Below are positions 16,344 through 25,116 of a stretch of DNA of 64,000 bases, piece by piece (positions within the stretch are counted from its first letter, which is position 1; every line of letters begins with the position of its first letter). Below the pieces are notes generated by a model. That model saw only the letters and a list, made by a program, of their open reading frames with translations, was not told the origin of the DNA and did no database searches. Both the position numbers and the translations under genes were made by a program. This stretch comes from a bacterium (GTDB taxonomy: Bacteria > Myxococcota_A > Polyangia > Nannocystales > Nannocystaceae), in NCBI GenBank assembly GCA_024742475.1, contig JANSYI010000007.1, positions 62,001 through 126,000 of the forward strand, in the 5' to 3' direction.

Positions 16344-19243
16344 TGTCGGGCTCGGACGGCGCACCGTCGCTGTCCGCCGTGGGTCGAGCCGAGCGCGAGC
16401 GCCTCGAAGACGGGCGTGAACGCTGGGTGTTCCCCGGCGGGTCCGCGTCGGTGGTGGCGCGGTTGGTCGCGCTGGGTGCCCGCGGCGTCGGTCGGTTCTC
16501 GGCCGACCCCACGTGCGACCATGCTGCGCTGCGGAGCCCGCTCGAGCCCACCTTGCGCGCGCGCTGGGGCCCGCAACCGTGGTCGTTCGAGGAGACCCTC
16601 CGCGTCCTGCGTCCGCTGGCCGCGGCGCTCGCCCACTGCGAGCGCCGCTCCCTGTTTCCCGGCCCCCTGACCCCGCGCACGGTCTGGGTCGATGGAGACG
16701 AGGCGGGCCTGGTCGCGCAGCCCCTCGTCGCGAGCTTGGCCGGCGCACCGGCACCGCTGGCGCCACCTGTCGGGCGCTGGACGCCGCCCGAGCCTGCACA
16801 GGGGGCGCCGTGGAGTCACGCGAGCAACCGTTTCGCGTTCGGGCTGCTGATGTACCGGAGCCTGGCGGGGGTGCACCCCTTCGAGGGCGGCCGCCGGCTG
16901 GGGCTGGCCGACGGCGCGCAGCGTGGCGCCCCGCCGCTGCCCGACGCGGTCGCCCTGTCGCTCCCCCCCGGCGTTCAAGCGCTGTGCCTGCGGCTGCTCT
17001 CGCCCGTCGCGGACACCCGGCCGAGCTTTGCCGAGGTCTGCGAGGCCCTCGAGGGCCGATTCGCACCGACGCCCGAGGCGGCGGCCGTGGCCCAGGCGCA
17101 CGCCGAACCTCCCGCGCTGCAGGCCCCGAAGCGACGCGCGCGGGGCTGGTCGGTCGTCCCGGTGGTGCTCGGGCTCGGGGCCGCCGCGTTCTTGGGCTCT
17201 CGATCGCCCCAGGCATCACGCCCAAGCGTGCCGGTGGGGCCCGCGTTGCCGATGGCGAGCGACGCGACCCGGGCCGACGACTGCGCCTCGTGCCACCCCG
17301 AGCACGCCGCGCAGTGGCACGGGTCGGTGATGGCGCACTCGGTCAAGAGCCCGCTGTTCGGCGCCCTCGAGATGCTCATTCAAGAGCAGGTCGGCAAGAG
17401 CGACGACTGTCCTGGGGGGGCAGGTGCGCTGCGAGAGGCGGGCCCGGGGGCGTGCTTCGAGCCCACTACGGGCGTGCGACTGACCGGCACCGGGGGCGCG
17501 CTGTGGTGCGTCAACTGCCACGCGCCAGGAGAGAACCTGGCGCCGGCGATGCCCGCGTGGGATGGCACGTCGGCCAGCAGCGCGACCCGGCGCCCGGTGG
17601 TCGACTTGCTGCCGCCGCGGACCCTCGAGGGCATCGGCTGCGCGTTCTGCCATCAGGTCGACGGCCCGGCGCGACCGGGCAACGCGGCGCGCGGCGACTA
17701 CGAGGGCAACCCCGACTGGATCTCGCCGGTCTCGGGGCGGCGGTTCCTGGCCCGCCCCGAGGACCGCGAGGGCCGACCGGGCATCGGCAACAGCGGCTAT
17801 CACGTCATGCCCGGCGCGTTCGCAGACGGCCCGCCCATCGTCGCCGGAGGCCACGCGCGCCCGCGAACGTCAGCGACGCAGTACCTGCGCAGCAGCGAGT
17901 TCTGCGGAGGTTGTCACGACGTCCGCCTGTTCGGCACCGACGCGCGAGCGGCCCAGGCCACGGGCGAGCACTTCAAGCGGCTGCGCAACGCGTACAGCGA
18001 GTGGGTCGACTGGGCGGCGACGCAGCGCGCTGCCGGGCGCCAGGCGGCGAGCTGCCAAGACTGCCACATGAGCCTCTATCCGGGGATCTGCGTCGACGCG
18101 GACGAGGCGGCGCCGCTCGAGTCCCGGTCGGGGACGCGCTACACGGCGCTCGAGCGGGCCTGTCCCCCAGGAACACGCTTCTCGGCGGTGCAGCCCGGCA
18201 CGCGCCCCACCGGCCGGGCAGCGGCGGGATCGGAGCAGGCCACGGCCATCTCCTCGCACGCCTTCGCGGGCGTGGACGTTCCGCTCTCGCCGCTGTTTCC
18301 CGCCGGGCTCATCGACGACCCTGGCCTCGACGCGCACGGCAGCCCGCGGGGCATCGAGCAGCGCCGTGACCTGCTGCTCGGCTCGACCTTTCGCTTCACG
18401 TTGGGCGAGCCGTCTCGGGCCCGAGGGCGCGTCGAGATTCCGCTGACGCTCGAGAACGTCGGGGCCGGGCACAAGGTGCCGGCGGGGTTCAGCCAGGAGC
18501 GGGAAATCTGGGTGCACCTCACCGTCACCGACGCGCAGGGGCGGGTGCTCTACGAAGTGGGGCGCATCGACAGCCCGGCGCAGAACCTTCGGGACAAACG
18601 CTTCGTGCGGGTGAACGTGGACGATCGTCTCGTCGACCGGCAGGGACAGCCGCTGGGGGTGTTCGGTGCCGACGTGGTCGACGGGCCCGACGTGCCGCAG
18701 TGGGAGCGGGTGGGGCGGGACGCCTTCATTGGCCGGGGGCTGGTCAACCTGCAAAACGGGTTTCAGCGCTGCGTCACCTGCATCGGCCGTATCGACGCGC
18801 AGGGCCGGTGCCAGCCCGGTCCGGGGCAGGGACGCCATCGCGCCGACCGCTACGCCGATGGGGCCTACGACATCGACACCGGGGCGTGCCTCTCCAACCT
18901 CGAGGGAGAAGAGCGGTTCCTCGAGGTGTACTTCCCCGTCGGTGCCCTCGACGCAACGCGCGGCCTGACCAAGGGCCCAGACGCAATCATCGACGAGCGC
19001 TCGGCGGTCGCCGGGGAGCCTCAGCGCTACACCTACGCGCTGTCGCTGCCGGCGGGTCCGCTGAAGGTCCGCGCGCGGCTGATGTTCCGGGCGTTTCCGC
19101 CGTTCTTGATCGAGGCGTTCGCCGACTACGAGGCGCAGCAGGCCGCCCGCGGGCTCAGGCCCAGCGGCCCCCTGGTCACGCGCGACATGCTGGACCGGCT
19201 CGAAGCGGTCGAGCTCGCGGTCGCAGAGGTGACCGTGCCGTGA
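16343..19243 (+). CDS. Degenerate kinase domain-TM-multihaem cytochrome c fusion
   Basis: 966 residues. Residues ~25-245 resemble the C-lobe of a Ser/Thr kinase (SNRFAFGLLMYRSLAGVHPF matches the DIYALGVVLYELLTGRxPF segment). The HRDLKPEN region is replaced by FPGPLTPRT and there is no DFG, so it is a pseudokinase. A TM (~269-286) follows. The extracytoplasmic part has five CxxCH haem sites (C314, C389, C433, C521, C571) and a degenerate CVTCI at 810. A GAGHKVPAG segment (~708) resembles the distal His region of large multihaem cytochromes. Start and stop both overlap neighbours (1 and 4 nt). It is probably a periplasmic electron carrier whose cytosolic pseudokinase binds or is phosphorylated by the upstream kinase; that link is inferred. 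Confidence 0.85.
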   Translation: MSGSDGAPSLSAVGRAERERLEDGRERWVFPGGSASVVARLVALGARGVGRFSADPTCDHAALRSPLEPTLRARWGPQPWSFEETLRVLRPLAAALAHCERRSLFPGPLTPRTVWVDGDEAGLVAQPLVASLAGAPAPLAPPVGRWTPPEPAQGAPWSHASNRFAFGLLMYRSLAGVHPFEGGRRLGLADGAQRGAPPLPDAVALSLPPGVQALCLRLLSPVADTRPSFAEVCEALEGRFAPTPEAAAVAQAHAEPPALQAPKRRARGWSVVPVVLGLGAAAFLGSRSPQASRPSVPVGPALPMASDATRADDCASCHPEHAAQWHGSVMAHSVKSPLFGALEMLIQEQVGKSDDCPGGAGALREAGPGACFEPTTGVRLTGTGGALWCVNCHAPGENLAPAMPAWDGTSASSATRRPVVDLLPPRTLEGIGCAFCHQVDGPARPGNAARGDYEGNPDWISPVSGRRFLARPEDREGRPGIGNSGYHVMPGAFADGPPIVAGGHARPRTSATQYLRSSEFCGGCHDVRLFGTDARAAQATGEHFKRLRNAYSEWVDWAATQRAAGRQAASCQDCHMSLYPGICVDADEAAPLESRSGTRYTALERACPPGTRFSAVQPGTRPTGRAAAGSEQATAISSHAFAGVDVPLSPLFPAGLIDDPGLDAHGSPRGIEQRRDLLLGSTFRFTLGEPSRARGRVEIPLTLENVGAGHKVPAGFSQEREIWVHLTVTDAQGRVLYEVGRIDSPAQNLRDKRFVRVNVDDRLVDRQGQPLGVFGADVVDGPDVPQWERVGRDAFIGRGLVNLQNGFQRCVTCIGRIDAQGRCQPGPGQGRHRADRYADGAYDIDTGACLSNLEGEERFLEVYFPVGALDATRGLTKGPDAIIDERSAVAGEPQRYTYALSLPAGPLKVRARLMFRAFPPFLIEAFADYEAQQAARGLRPSGPLVTRDMLDRLEAVELAVAEVTVP

Positions 19244-21390
19244 ACGCGTTCGAGGCGGTCCCCCTGCGCGGGCTCGACGAGGCCTCCCGCGCGCGTATCG
19301 AGGCGGCGGGCCGCGTGCACCGGCTCGCCCCCAAAGAGCGGCTGTTCGCGCTCGGAGACGACGCCGACGACCTCTTCGTCGTGCTTCGCGGGCGGGTCCT
19401 GCTCGAGACCGAGGCGGGCGTGCTGCGGATCGCGGAGCCGGGCCACACGCTGGGGGAAGAGGCCACGCTGGGCCTGCCGCGGCGGGCTGGGGCGCGGGCG
19501 CAGGGCGAGGCGGAGGTCTTCGGTGTCAGCGCGTCATTGCTGCAGCGGGCGTGGACGCGGGCCGGCGGGCGTCCGGCTGCGGCTGCGGAGCGGCGCCGCC
19601 TCGAGCGGGCGGTCATCGCCGATCTTCTGCGCGCGCGCGTGCCCGCGCTCGATGGATGGGCGCTCGACGTGCTGCTCGATGGCGCGACGCTGCAGACGGC
19701 CGCGGCGGGCAGCCACCTCGCGCGCGCGGGGGATCCGGCACCTGCGGCCGCCTTGGTGCTCGATGGGGTCGTCCACGTGCGCCCGGCGGGCAGCCGCGAG
19801 GTCGAGCGCCTGCTCACCGGCTCGGACGCTGCCGGGGTCGAGGCGGCGCTGGAGGGCCGAGCCTGGTCGCACGACCTCGTCGCCGCTGGGGCGTGCCAGG
19901 TCGCCTGGATCCGCGCGGAGGCGCTGCGCGGTGGGCTCGGCCCCGCCGCGGCTCGGTTGGGGGATGCCTCGCGCGCCCGCTGTGACGCGCGGGCCACCGT
20001 GCTGGCTGGCATGCAGGTCGGGCCACGGCCCGCGCCGGTCGACGTGCACCGGCTCGCCCGGGCGCGCTCGCTGCTCGTCATCGATCAGGACGCCTGTGTC
20101 CGCTGTGGACAGTGCACCCGCGCGTGCGCGTCGAACCATGACGATGGCTTCGCTCGTATGCGGCGCGCCGGGCCGCGACTGCTCGCTCGGATGGGTGCCC
20201 CCACGGCTCCGGCGAGCCCGTGGCTTCTCGCCCAAGCCTGCCAACACTGCACCGCGCCGGCGTGTCTGCCCGACTGTCCGACGGCAGCCATCACGCGGGG
20301 CCCAGACGGCGTGGTGAAGATCGACCCCGCGCTGTGCACCGGCTGTGGCGCGTGTGCGAAGGCGTGCCCCTGGGACGCGATCGAGATGGGGGAGCGGCGG
20401 CCGGGCACGCCCTCGCCCCCGCCACCGGCCTCGGGCGCGCCCTACGAGCACATCGCGGTCAAGTGCGACCTGTGCGTCGGGACCCGCGGCGGACCGGCGT
20501 GCGCACAGGCGTGTCCGACCGAGGCGCTGCAGCGCGTCGACGCAGCGCGCGACGTCGTCGAGGCGGCTGCGCTGCTGGGCCGCACGCTGCCCTCGGTCTC
20601 TGCGCGCCCCCGCGTATGGACGTGGACCGGCGCGGTCGCGATCCCCATCGTCCTCGCCGCAGGCGCGTGGGGGGCAACGCGGCACGGCGCAGGCTGGACG
20701 CCCGGCGCGGGCCCGGGGCTGTGGATGGGCTGGGTCGCCGCGGTCGCGCTCGCCGGGAGCATGGCCTACGCGGCGATGCGGCGGCTTCCCACCGGACGTG
20801 GGCCGCTGGGCCTCGCGCTGCACGGGACGCTCGGGGCCACCACGCTCGCCGGGGCGTGGGCCCACGGGGGTGGTCGCTTCGTCGGACAGCCCGGCGTGTT
20901 CGCGGGCGTCGTCATGCTCGCGGTCGGCCTCGGCCTCTACGGGCTGATCGCCTACCGGCTGCTGCCGGCCCGGCTGACCCGCATCGAGGCCGACGCGGGC
21001 GACGAGCGGGCGCGCGCGCCCGAGTCCGCGGACGCGTTGATGCGCGCGGTCGGAGGGCGGGGCGAAGCGCTCAAGCGGCTGACGGCCGCCGTCTTGCTGC
21101 CCTACGCCCGCCGGTTCGGAGGCGGCATGCGGCTCGTCGTCTCGGGCCGATCGCTCACACAGGAGCGGGCTCGGCTCCACGCGCAGCTCGAGGCCTCGCT
21201 CGGTCCCGAACGGATCGCGCGCATGGAGGGCCTGGGCGAGGTGCTGGCCACGGTCGTCACCGCGCGGGCGAGCCGGGCGCGAGGCGTGCTGCGTGCACTG
21301 CTGCGCGGGTGGCTGGCCCCCCACGTGGTGCTCTCCGGCGTCGGGTTCGTGCTGCTCGTCGTCCACGCGCTGACCCAGGGGGCGCGGTGA
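19240..21390 (+). CDS. cNMP-binding-like, four [4Fe-4S] and cytochrome b-like membrane fusion protein
   Basis: 716 residues from a GTG overlapping the previous stop (GTGA). Residues 10-105 and ~130-230 look like two cyclic-nucleotide-binding-type beta barrels (FALGDDADDLFVVLRGRVLLE; HLARAGDPAPAAALVLDG), the second degenerate. Residues 280-430 carry sixteen Cys in four DmsB/NrfC-like groups: C286/289/292/296, C334/337/342/346, C366/369/372/376 and C409/412/421/425. Residues 455-716 are membranous with about five TM segments and conserved-looking His at 528, 542, 695 and 709, which could ligate two b haems. The likely role is transfer of electrons between a cytosolic or periplasmic partner and the quinone pool, gated by an N-terminal ligand. 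The domain assignment is strong for Fe-S and moderate for the cNMP fold and haem b. Confidence 0.8.
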   Translation: MNAFEAVPLRGLDEASRARIEAAGRVHRLAPKERLFALGDDADDLFVVLRGRVLLETEAGVLRIAEPGHTLGEEATLGLPRRAGARAQGEAEVFGVSASLLQRAWTRAGGRPAAAAERRRLERAVIADLLRARVPALDGWALDVLLDGATLQTAAAGSHLARAGDPAPAAALVLDGVVHVRPAGSREVERLLTGSDAAGVEAALEGRAWSHDLVAAGACQVAWIRAEALRGGLGPAAARLGDASRARCDARATVLAGMQVGPRPAPVDVHRLARARSLLVIDQDACVRCGQCTRACASNHDDGFARMRRAGPRLLARMGAPTAPASPWLLAQACQHCTAPACLPDCPTAAITRGPDGVVKIDPALCTGCGACAKACPWDAIEMGERRPGTPSPPPPASGAPYEHIAVKCDLCVGTRGGPACAQACPTEALQRVDAARDVVEAAALLGRTLPSVSARPRVWTWTGAVAIPIVLAAGAWGATRHGAGWTPGAGPGLWMGWVAAVALAGSMAYAAMRRLPTGRGPLGLALHGTLGATTLAGAWAHGGGRFVGQPGVFAGVVMLAVGLGLYGLIAYRLLPARLTRIEADAGDERARAPESADALMRAVGGRGEALKRLTAAVLLPYARRFGGGMRLVVSGRSLTQERARLHAQLEASLGPERIARMEGLGEVLATVVTARASRARGVLRALLRGWLAPHVVLSGVGFVLLVVHALTQGAR

Positions 21391-23450
21391 CGCTGTGGAC
21401 CGATCCCGCGGGGCCTCACCGGCGGCACGCGCCGGCCGTCTCGCCGCGTCGCGACCAGACGATGCGGCGCGGACTCCTGCTCGCCACGCTCCTCGCGAGC
21501 CTGGGCGCCGGAGCGTTCGCGGCCTACAGCGCCGCGCGCTCGCCCAACGGGTACGTGATCGGGCGCCCGCACGCGCAAGCCGGCCTGTCGTGCGCGCGCT
21601 GTCACGACCGGCAGCAGCCTGCGCAGGAGCAGTGCACGGGCTGTCACGGGCCCCAGCCGTCGACGCGGGCGGGTCATCGCACGGCGCGGGCGTCCGGGGC
21701 GCTGCGCTGCGTCGACTGCCATGAGATCCACGGGTCCTTCGGAGGCGTGGCGCTTGGTGAGGGCGCCGCGTCGCGGTTCGGGCATGGCCAGGCCGAGCCC
21801 ATCGCCGGCCTCGACGTCGGTCCAGGCGTGCAGGGGGTGGTCCCCGTGGTGCCGGCGCAGGCGTGCGCACGCTGCCACGACCCCGGCGACGCATCCGACC
21901 CGATGAGCCGGTGCCTCGACGCGACGTCGACCATGACGCTGTGCTTCGACGAGCACCGACGGGTCGATGGCCTCACGCTCGCCACCGGCGGCGCGCAGGA
22001 TCGGATCGTGTTGTGGACGCTCGCCCGCGAGGCCATCGCCCGAGACCCCGTCGCCCCGGGGCCGCGTCGGAGCGATGCCGGGCTGCTGTGGGGGGTCCTG
22101 GCGGCGCTGGTGTTCGCGGTTCTGACGCTCCGCACCCTGCTCACGCGCGAGCGATCCACGGCGCGCGACGACCTCGCCCCCGACGTCCGCCCGCCGGTGC
22201 GGGTCCGCTTGCCGCAGATCGACGCGAGCACCTGCCTGGGCTGCTCGGCGTGCGTGGACGCCTGCCCCTACGACGTGCTCGCGCTCGAACGGTACGTGGC
22301 CACCCTCGTGCGTCCGAACGACTGCTGCGGCCTGACGACGTGCCAGGAGCGCTGTCCCAACGGGTCGCTCGTCGTGCGCGACGGAGCGCCGATCGACGAT
22401 CGTCCCGCGGTGGCCGAGACGCTCGAGTCCGCCGACGTGCCCGGCCTGTACCTCGCCGGCGACCTGACGGGTATGCCGCTCATCCGCAACGCGATCAATC
22501 AGGGCGCGGTGGCGGTCCACAGCGCGCTCGCCAGCGGCCGCACGCCCGACCGACCCGACGCGTTCGACCTGGTCATCGTGGGGGCAGGCCCGGCGGGCCT
22601 ATCGGCAGCCCTCGCGGCCAAGAAAGAGGGCCTGTCGTTCGTGATGGTGGAGCAGGGGGACCTGGCCCAGAGCATCCGCAGCTTTCCCCGCGGCAAGCTC
22701 GTCTTCGACCAGCCGCTGTCGGTGCCGCTCATCGGAGACCTCTGGCTCGAGGAGAGCACCAAGGAGGACCTGCTGCGTCACTGGACGCGGATCGTGCGGA
22801 GCGAGGCCCTGCCGCTGCGAACCCGGCACCGCGTGAGCGGCATCGTGCGGGACCCCGGCGGCTTCTGGGTCGAATGCACGACGCCCGAGGGGACGGCGCG
22901 CTTTCGCGCCGCGGCGGTCGTGCTGGCGATCGGTCGGCGAGGCACGCCGCGTCGCTTGGCCGCGCCGCTCCACCCGTCCATGGAAGACCACGTGTTCTAC
23001 AGCCTGGCCGACGCGCGCTCGTTCGCGCAGCGCCGCTGCGTGGTCGTGGGCCTCGGCGACGTCGCGATGGAGGCTGCGCTGGCGCTCTCGTACACGCCGG
23101 GGACGTCGGTCGTCGTCATCGCCCGAGGGGACGACTTCCGCCGCGGCAAGGCCCGCAACATCGACGCGATGCGCGCGGCCGAGGCGGCGGGGCGGCTGGA
23201 GATTCGCTGGCAGAGCACCGTCGAGGCGGTCGAGGCGGGGGCGGTGGTGCTGGACGGAGGCGCCCGGATCCCCGCCGAGGCGGTTTTCGTGATGATCGGG
23301 GCGATCGCGCCCTGGTCGTTCCTGCGCTCGATCGGGGTCCGCCGGGCCGGGGAGCGGAAAATGTCTCCGGCCGCAGACCCACCGCCGGGCTCGCGCGTTC
23401 AGGCAGGCCACGCGGGTGAGGCTTCAGGCCGCCCGCCGGGGATCGCATGA
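21387..23450 (+). CDS. Tetrahaem cytochrome-TM-[4Fe-4S]-FAD/NAD(P) oxidoreductase fusion
   Basis: 687 residues from a GTG overlapping the previous stop (GTGA); an ATG 25 codons in is an alternative. TM1 is ~28-48. Four CxxCH haem sites (C69, C83, C108, C160) occupy the extracytoplasmic loop. TM2 is ~232-252. A ferredoxin-type motif C283/286/289/293 follows, then a second Cys group CCGLTTCQERCP (313-323). A thioredoxin-reductase-like FAD domain (VGAGPAG, 398-404) and an NAD(P) Rossmann motif (GLGDVA, 555-560) come last. No thioredoxin-reductase CxxC is present, so it should not reduce thioredoxin directly. The order implies electron flow between cytosolic pyridine nucleotide and periplasmic haems across the membrane in one polypeptide. 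Direction and partner are unknown. Confidence 0.85.
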   Translation: MTLWTDPAGPHRRHAPAVSPRRDQTMRRGLLLATLLASLGAGAFAAYSAARSPNGYVIGRPHAQAGLSCARCHDRQQPAQEQCTGCHGPQPSTRAGHRTARASGALRCVDCHEIHGSFGGVALGEGAASRFGHGQAEPIAGLDVGPGVQGVVPVVPAQACARCHDPGDASDPMSRCLDATSTMTLCFDEHRRVDGLTLATGGAQDRIVLWTLAREAIARDPVAPGPRRSDAGLLWGVLAALVFAVLTLRTLLTRERSTARDDLAPDVRPPVRVRLPQIDASTCLGCSACVDACPYDVLALERYVATLVRPNDCCGLTTCQERCPNGSLVVRDGAPIDDRPAVAETLESADVPGLYLAGDLTGMPLIRNAINQGAVAVHSALASGRTPDRPDAFDLVIVGAGPAGLSAALAAKKEGLSFVMVEQGDLAQSIRSFPRGKLVFDQPLSVPLIGDLWLEESTKEDLLRHWTRIVRSEALPLRTRHRVSGIVRDPGGFWVECTTPEGTARFRAAAVVLAIGRRGTPRRLAAPLHPSMEDHVFYSLADARSFAQRRCVVVGLGDVAMEAALALSYTPGTSVVVIARGDDFRRGKARNIDAMRAAEAAGRLEIRWQSTVEAVEAGAVVLDGGARIPAEAVFVMIGAIAPWSFLRSIGVRRAGERKMSPAADPPPGSRVQAGHAGEASGRPPGIA

Positions 23451-24946
23451 AGCTCTCGACGTTTGCTGGACTCGCCGTGGCCTGCCTGCTCACCAGCTCC
23501 GCCGCCGGAATGGCGCTCGCGGGGAGCCTGCGCGCGACGCCACCACCCCCCGCACCGACCGCGTACACGCCCCCCGCGCCCGAGACCAGCGACCTGCTCT
23601 CGGTCTTCCAGCCGGCCAAGGACCGCTTCGAGGCTGGCGGCACCGTACATGTCTCTGCTCGCCTGGGGCACGGCACGATGGCAGCGGGCCGGAGCGCGAA
23701 GACGTTCGTGCACCTCGACCTCGAGGCGCCCGAGGACCTGCGGGCCGCCGAGGCCGCTTCGACGAACCTGTCGATCGTCATCGACCGCTCGCGCTCCATG
23801 AAGGGCCAGCGCATGCAGAACGCCCTGGCCGCGGCGCGCGGCATGATCGCCCGGCTGAGCGACGGCGACACTGTGAGCGTGGTCGTCTACAACACGCAAA
23901 GCACCGTGCTGGTGCCGCCCACGACCATCACCGCCCAGTCCCGATCAGAGCTCGGGCTGCAGCTGCGCACGATCGAGGCGCGCGGCCACACCTGCATCTC
24001 GTGCGGGGTCGAAGCCGGGCTCGAGCAGCTCGCGCGGGGGCAGGGCGCCGTCTCGCGCATGCTGCTGCTCAGCGACGGTCAGGCCAACACCGGCGTTCGC
24101 GACGTCTCGGGCTTCGAGCGCTTGGCCGAGCGCGCGCGGCAGCGGGGCGTGACGGTGAGCTCGCTCGGCGTCGATGTCGACTACGACGAGCGGTTGCTGC
24201 TCGCCGTCGCGCAGGCGAGCAACGGTCGCCACTACTTCGTCCGCGACCCGTCCGGTCTCGCCCGGGTCTTCGACGAGGAGCTGCTGTCCATGCAGCGCAC
24301 GGTCGCCGCGGGTGTCGAGGCCGTGATCGACCTCGGCCCGGGCATCGAGGTGACCCACGTCTTCGACCGCGCCTTCACCCGCCGCGGCCGCGCGCTCGTC
24401 GTGCCCTTCGGCGCGTTCGCGGCCGGCGATCGCAAGTCACTGCTCTTCGAGGTCCAGCTCCCGCGTGGGGGCAGCGGCCTGCGTGACGTGGCCGACGTGA
24501 CGCTGCGCTACCAAGACCTCACGGTCGAGCCACGCCAAGACGGCGAGTGCGAAGGCTCGCTCGCCGTGCGGCTGACCGATGACCCGGGCGCCGTCTCGCC
24601 GCTCGACCCGCTCGTCGAGACTCGACTGGCGCGCGCCGAGACGGCGGCGGCGCTGCGCGAGGCCAACCTCGCCTTCGCCTCCGGGGACGTCGCGGGGGCG
24701 CAGGCCAAGCTCGAGCGCACCCGCGGACGCATCCGGCGACGCAAGGCGGCCAGCGCCAACCGGGCACCCAAGAAGAACAAGGCGCGCATCGACTCGGCAT
24801 TCGAGGACCAGTTCAGCGCTCTCGACGGCGCGGGGCGCAACTTCGAAGAAGCCGCGCAGGCGGCCCCTGCGGCGCCCTCGAGCAGTCGCGCGGGCAAGGC
24901 GTCGGTGCGGCAGAACACCGACGCGCTCTCGGGCCTGGCGCTCTAG
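23447..24946 (+). CDS. Secreted von Willebrand factor A domain protein
   Basis: 499 residues starting at an ATG that overlaps the preceding stop (ATGA). Residues 1-26 are a signal peptide. A Pro-rich linker and a beta domain (~50-100) lead to a VWA domain (~105-280) with a MIDAS signature DRSRSM, a Thr in the GHTCISCG segment, and LLSDGQ, so the metal site looks complete. A C-x-x-C pair (CISC) sits beside the MIDAS Thr, which is unusual. A beta region follows, then a helical Ala/Lys/Arg tail that may be a coiled coil. VWA proteins mediate metal-dependent protein contacts; as the last gene of the operon it may assemble or anchor the redox complex. Its TAG stop lies at the edge of the inverted-repeat element. 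Confidence 0.85.
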   Translation: MKLSTFAGLAVACLLTSSAAGMALAGSLRATPPPPAPTAYTPPAPETSDLLSVFQPAKDRFEAGGTVHVSARLGHGTMAAGRSAKTFVHLDLEAPEDLRAAEAASTNLSIVIDRSRSMKGQRMQNALAAARGMIARLSDGDTVSVVVYNTQSTVLVPPTTITAQSRSELGLQLRTIEARGHTCISCGVEAGLEQLARGQGAVSRMLLLSDGQANTGVRDVSGFERLAERARQRGVTVSSLGVDVDYDERLLLAVAQASNGRHYFVRDPSGLARVFDEELLSMQRTVAAGVEAVIDLGPGIEVTHVFDRAFTRRGRALVVPFGAFAAGDRKSLLFEVQLPRGGSGLRDVADVTLRYQDLTVEPRQDGECEGSLAVRLTDDPGAVSPLDPLVETRLARAETAAALREANLAFASGDVAGAQAKLERTRGRIRRRKAASANRAPKKNKARIDSAFEDQFSALDGAGRNFEEAAQAAPAAPSSSRAGKASVRQNTDALSGLAL

Positions 24947-25109
24947 AGAGGCGATCCGCTAAACCGCGTGGGGCAGAACGGCGTCAGCGGAACGCGGTTC
25001 AAGGCGGGAAGGCGAAGCTGTGTTGGGCACACTACGAGACCTGACCAACGCAGAAACGCGTTTCGGGGGCGCTGTTATGGCGCGCGTGGTTTAGCGGTTC
25101 GCCTCTCTA
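24944..25109 (-). mobile_element. MITE-like element with terminal inverted repeats in CTAG/TA context
   Basis: The 23-nt arms 24943-24965 and 25088-25110 are inverted copies with one mismatch (T/A at arm position 13). Both ends lie in CTAG, so removing the outer bases leaves TA on each side, the target duplication expected for IS630/Tc1-mariner elements, which prefer CTAG. The ~122-bp interior encodes no transposase and includes a 12-bp palindrome GAAACGCGTTTC at 25053-25064. The left end provides the stop of the VWA gene; the reconstructed empty site (CTC TAG CAG) would keep that stop. It lies between convergent genes, so it could also act as a bidirectional terminator. The strand is arbitrary. 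Confidence 0.6.
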
Positions 25110-25116
25110 GCAGCCC

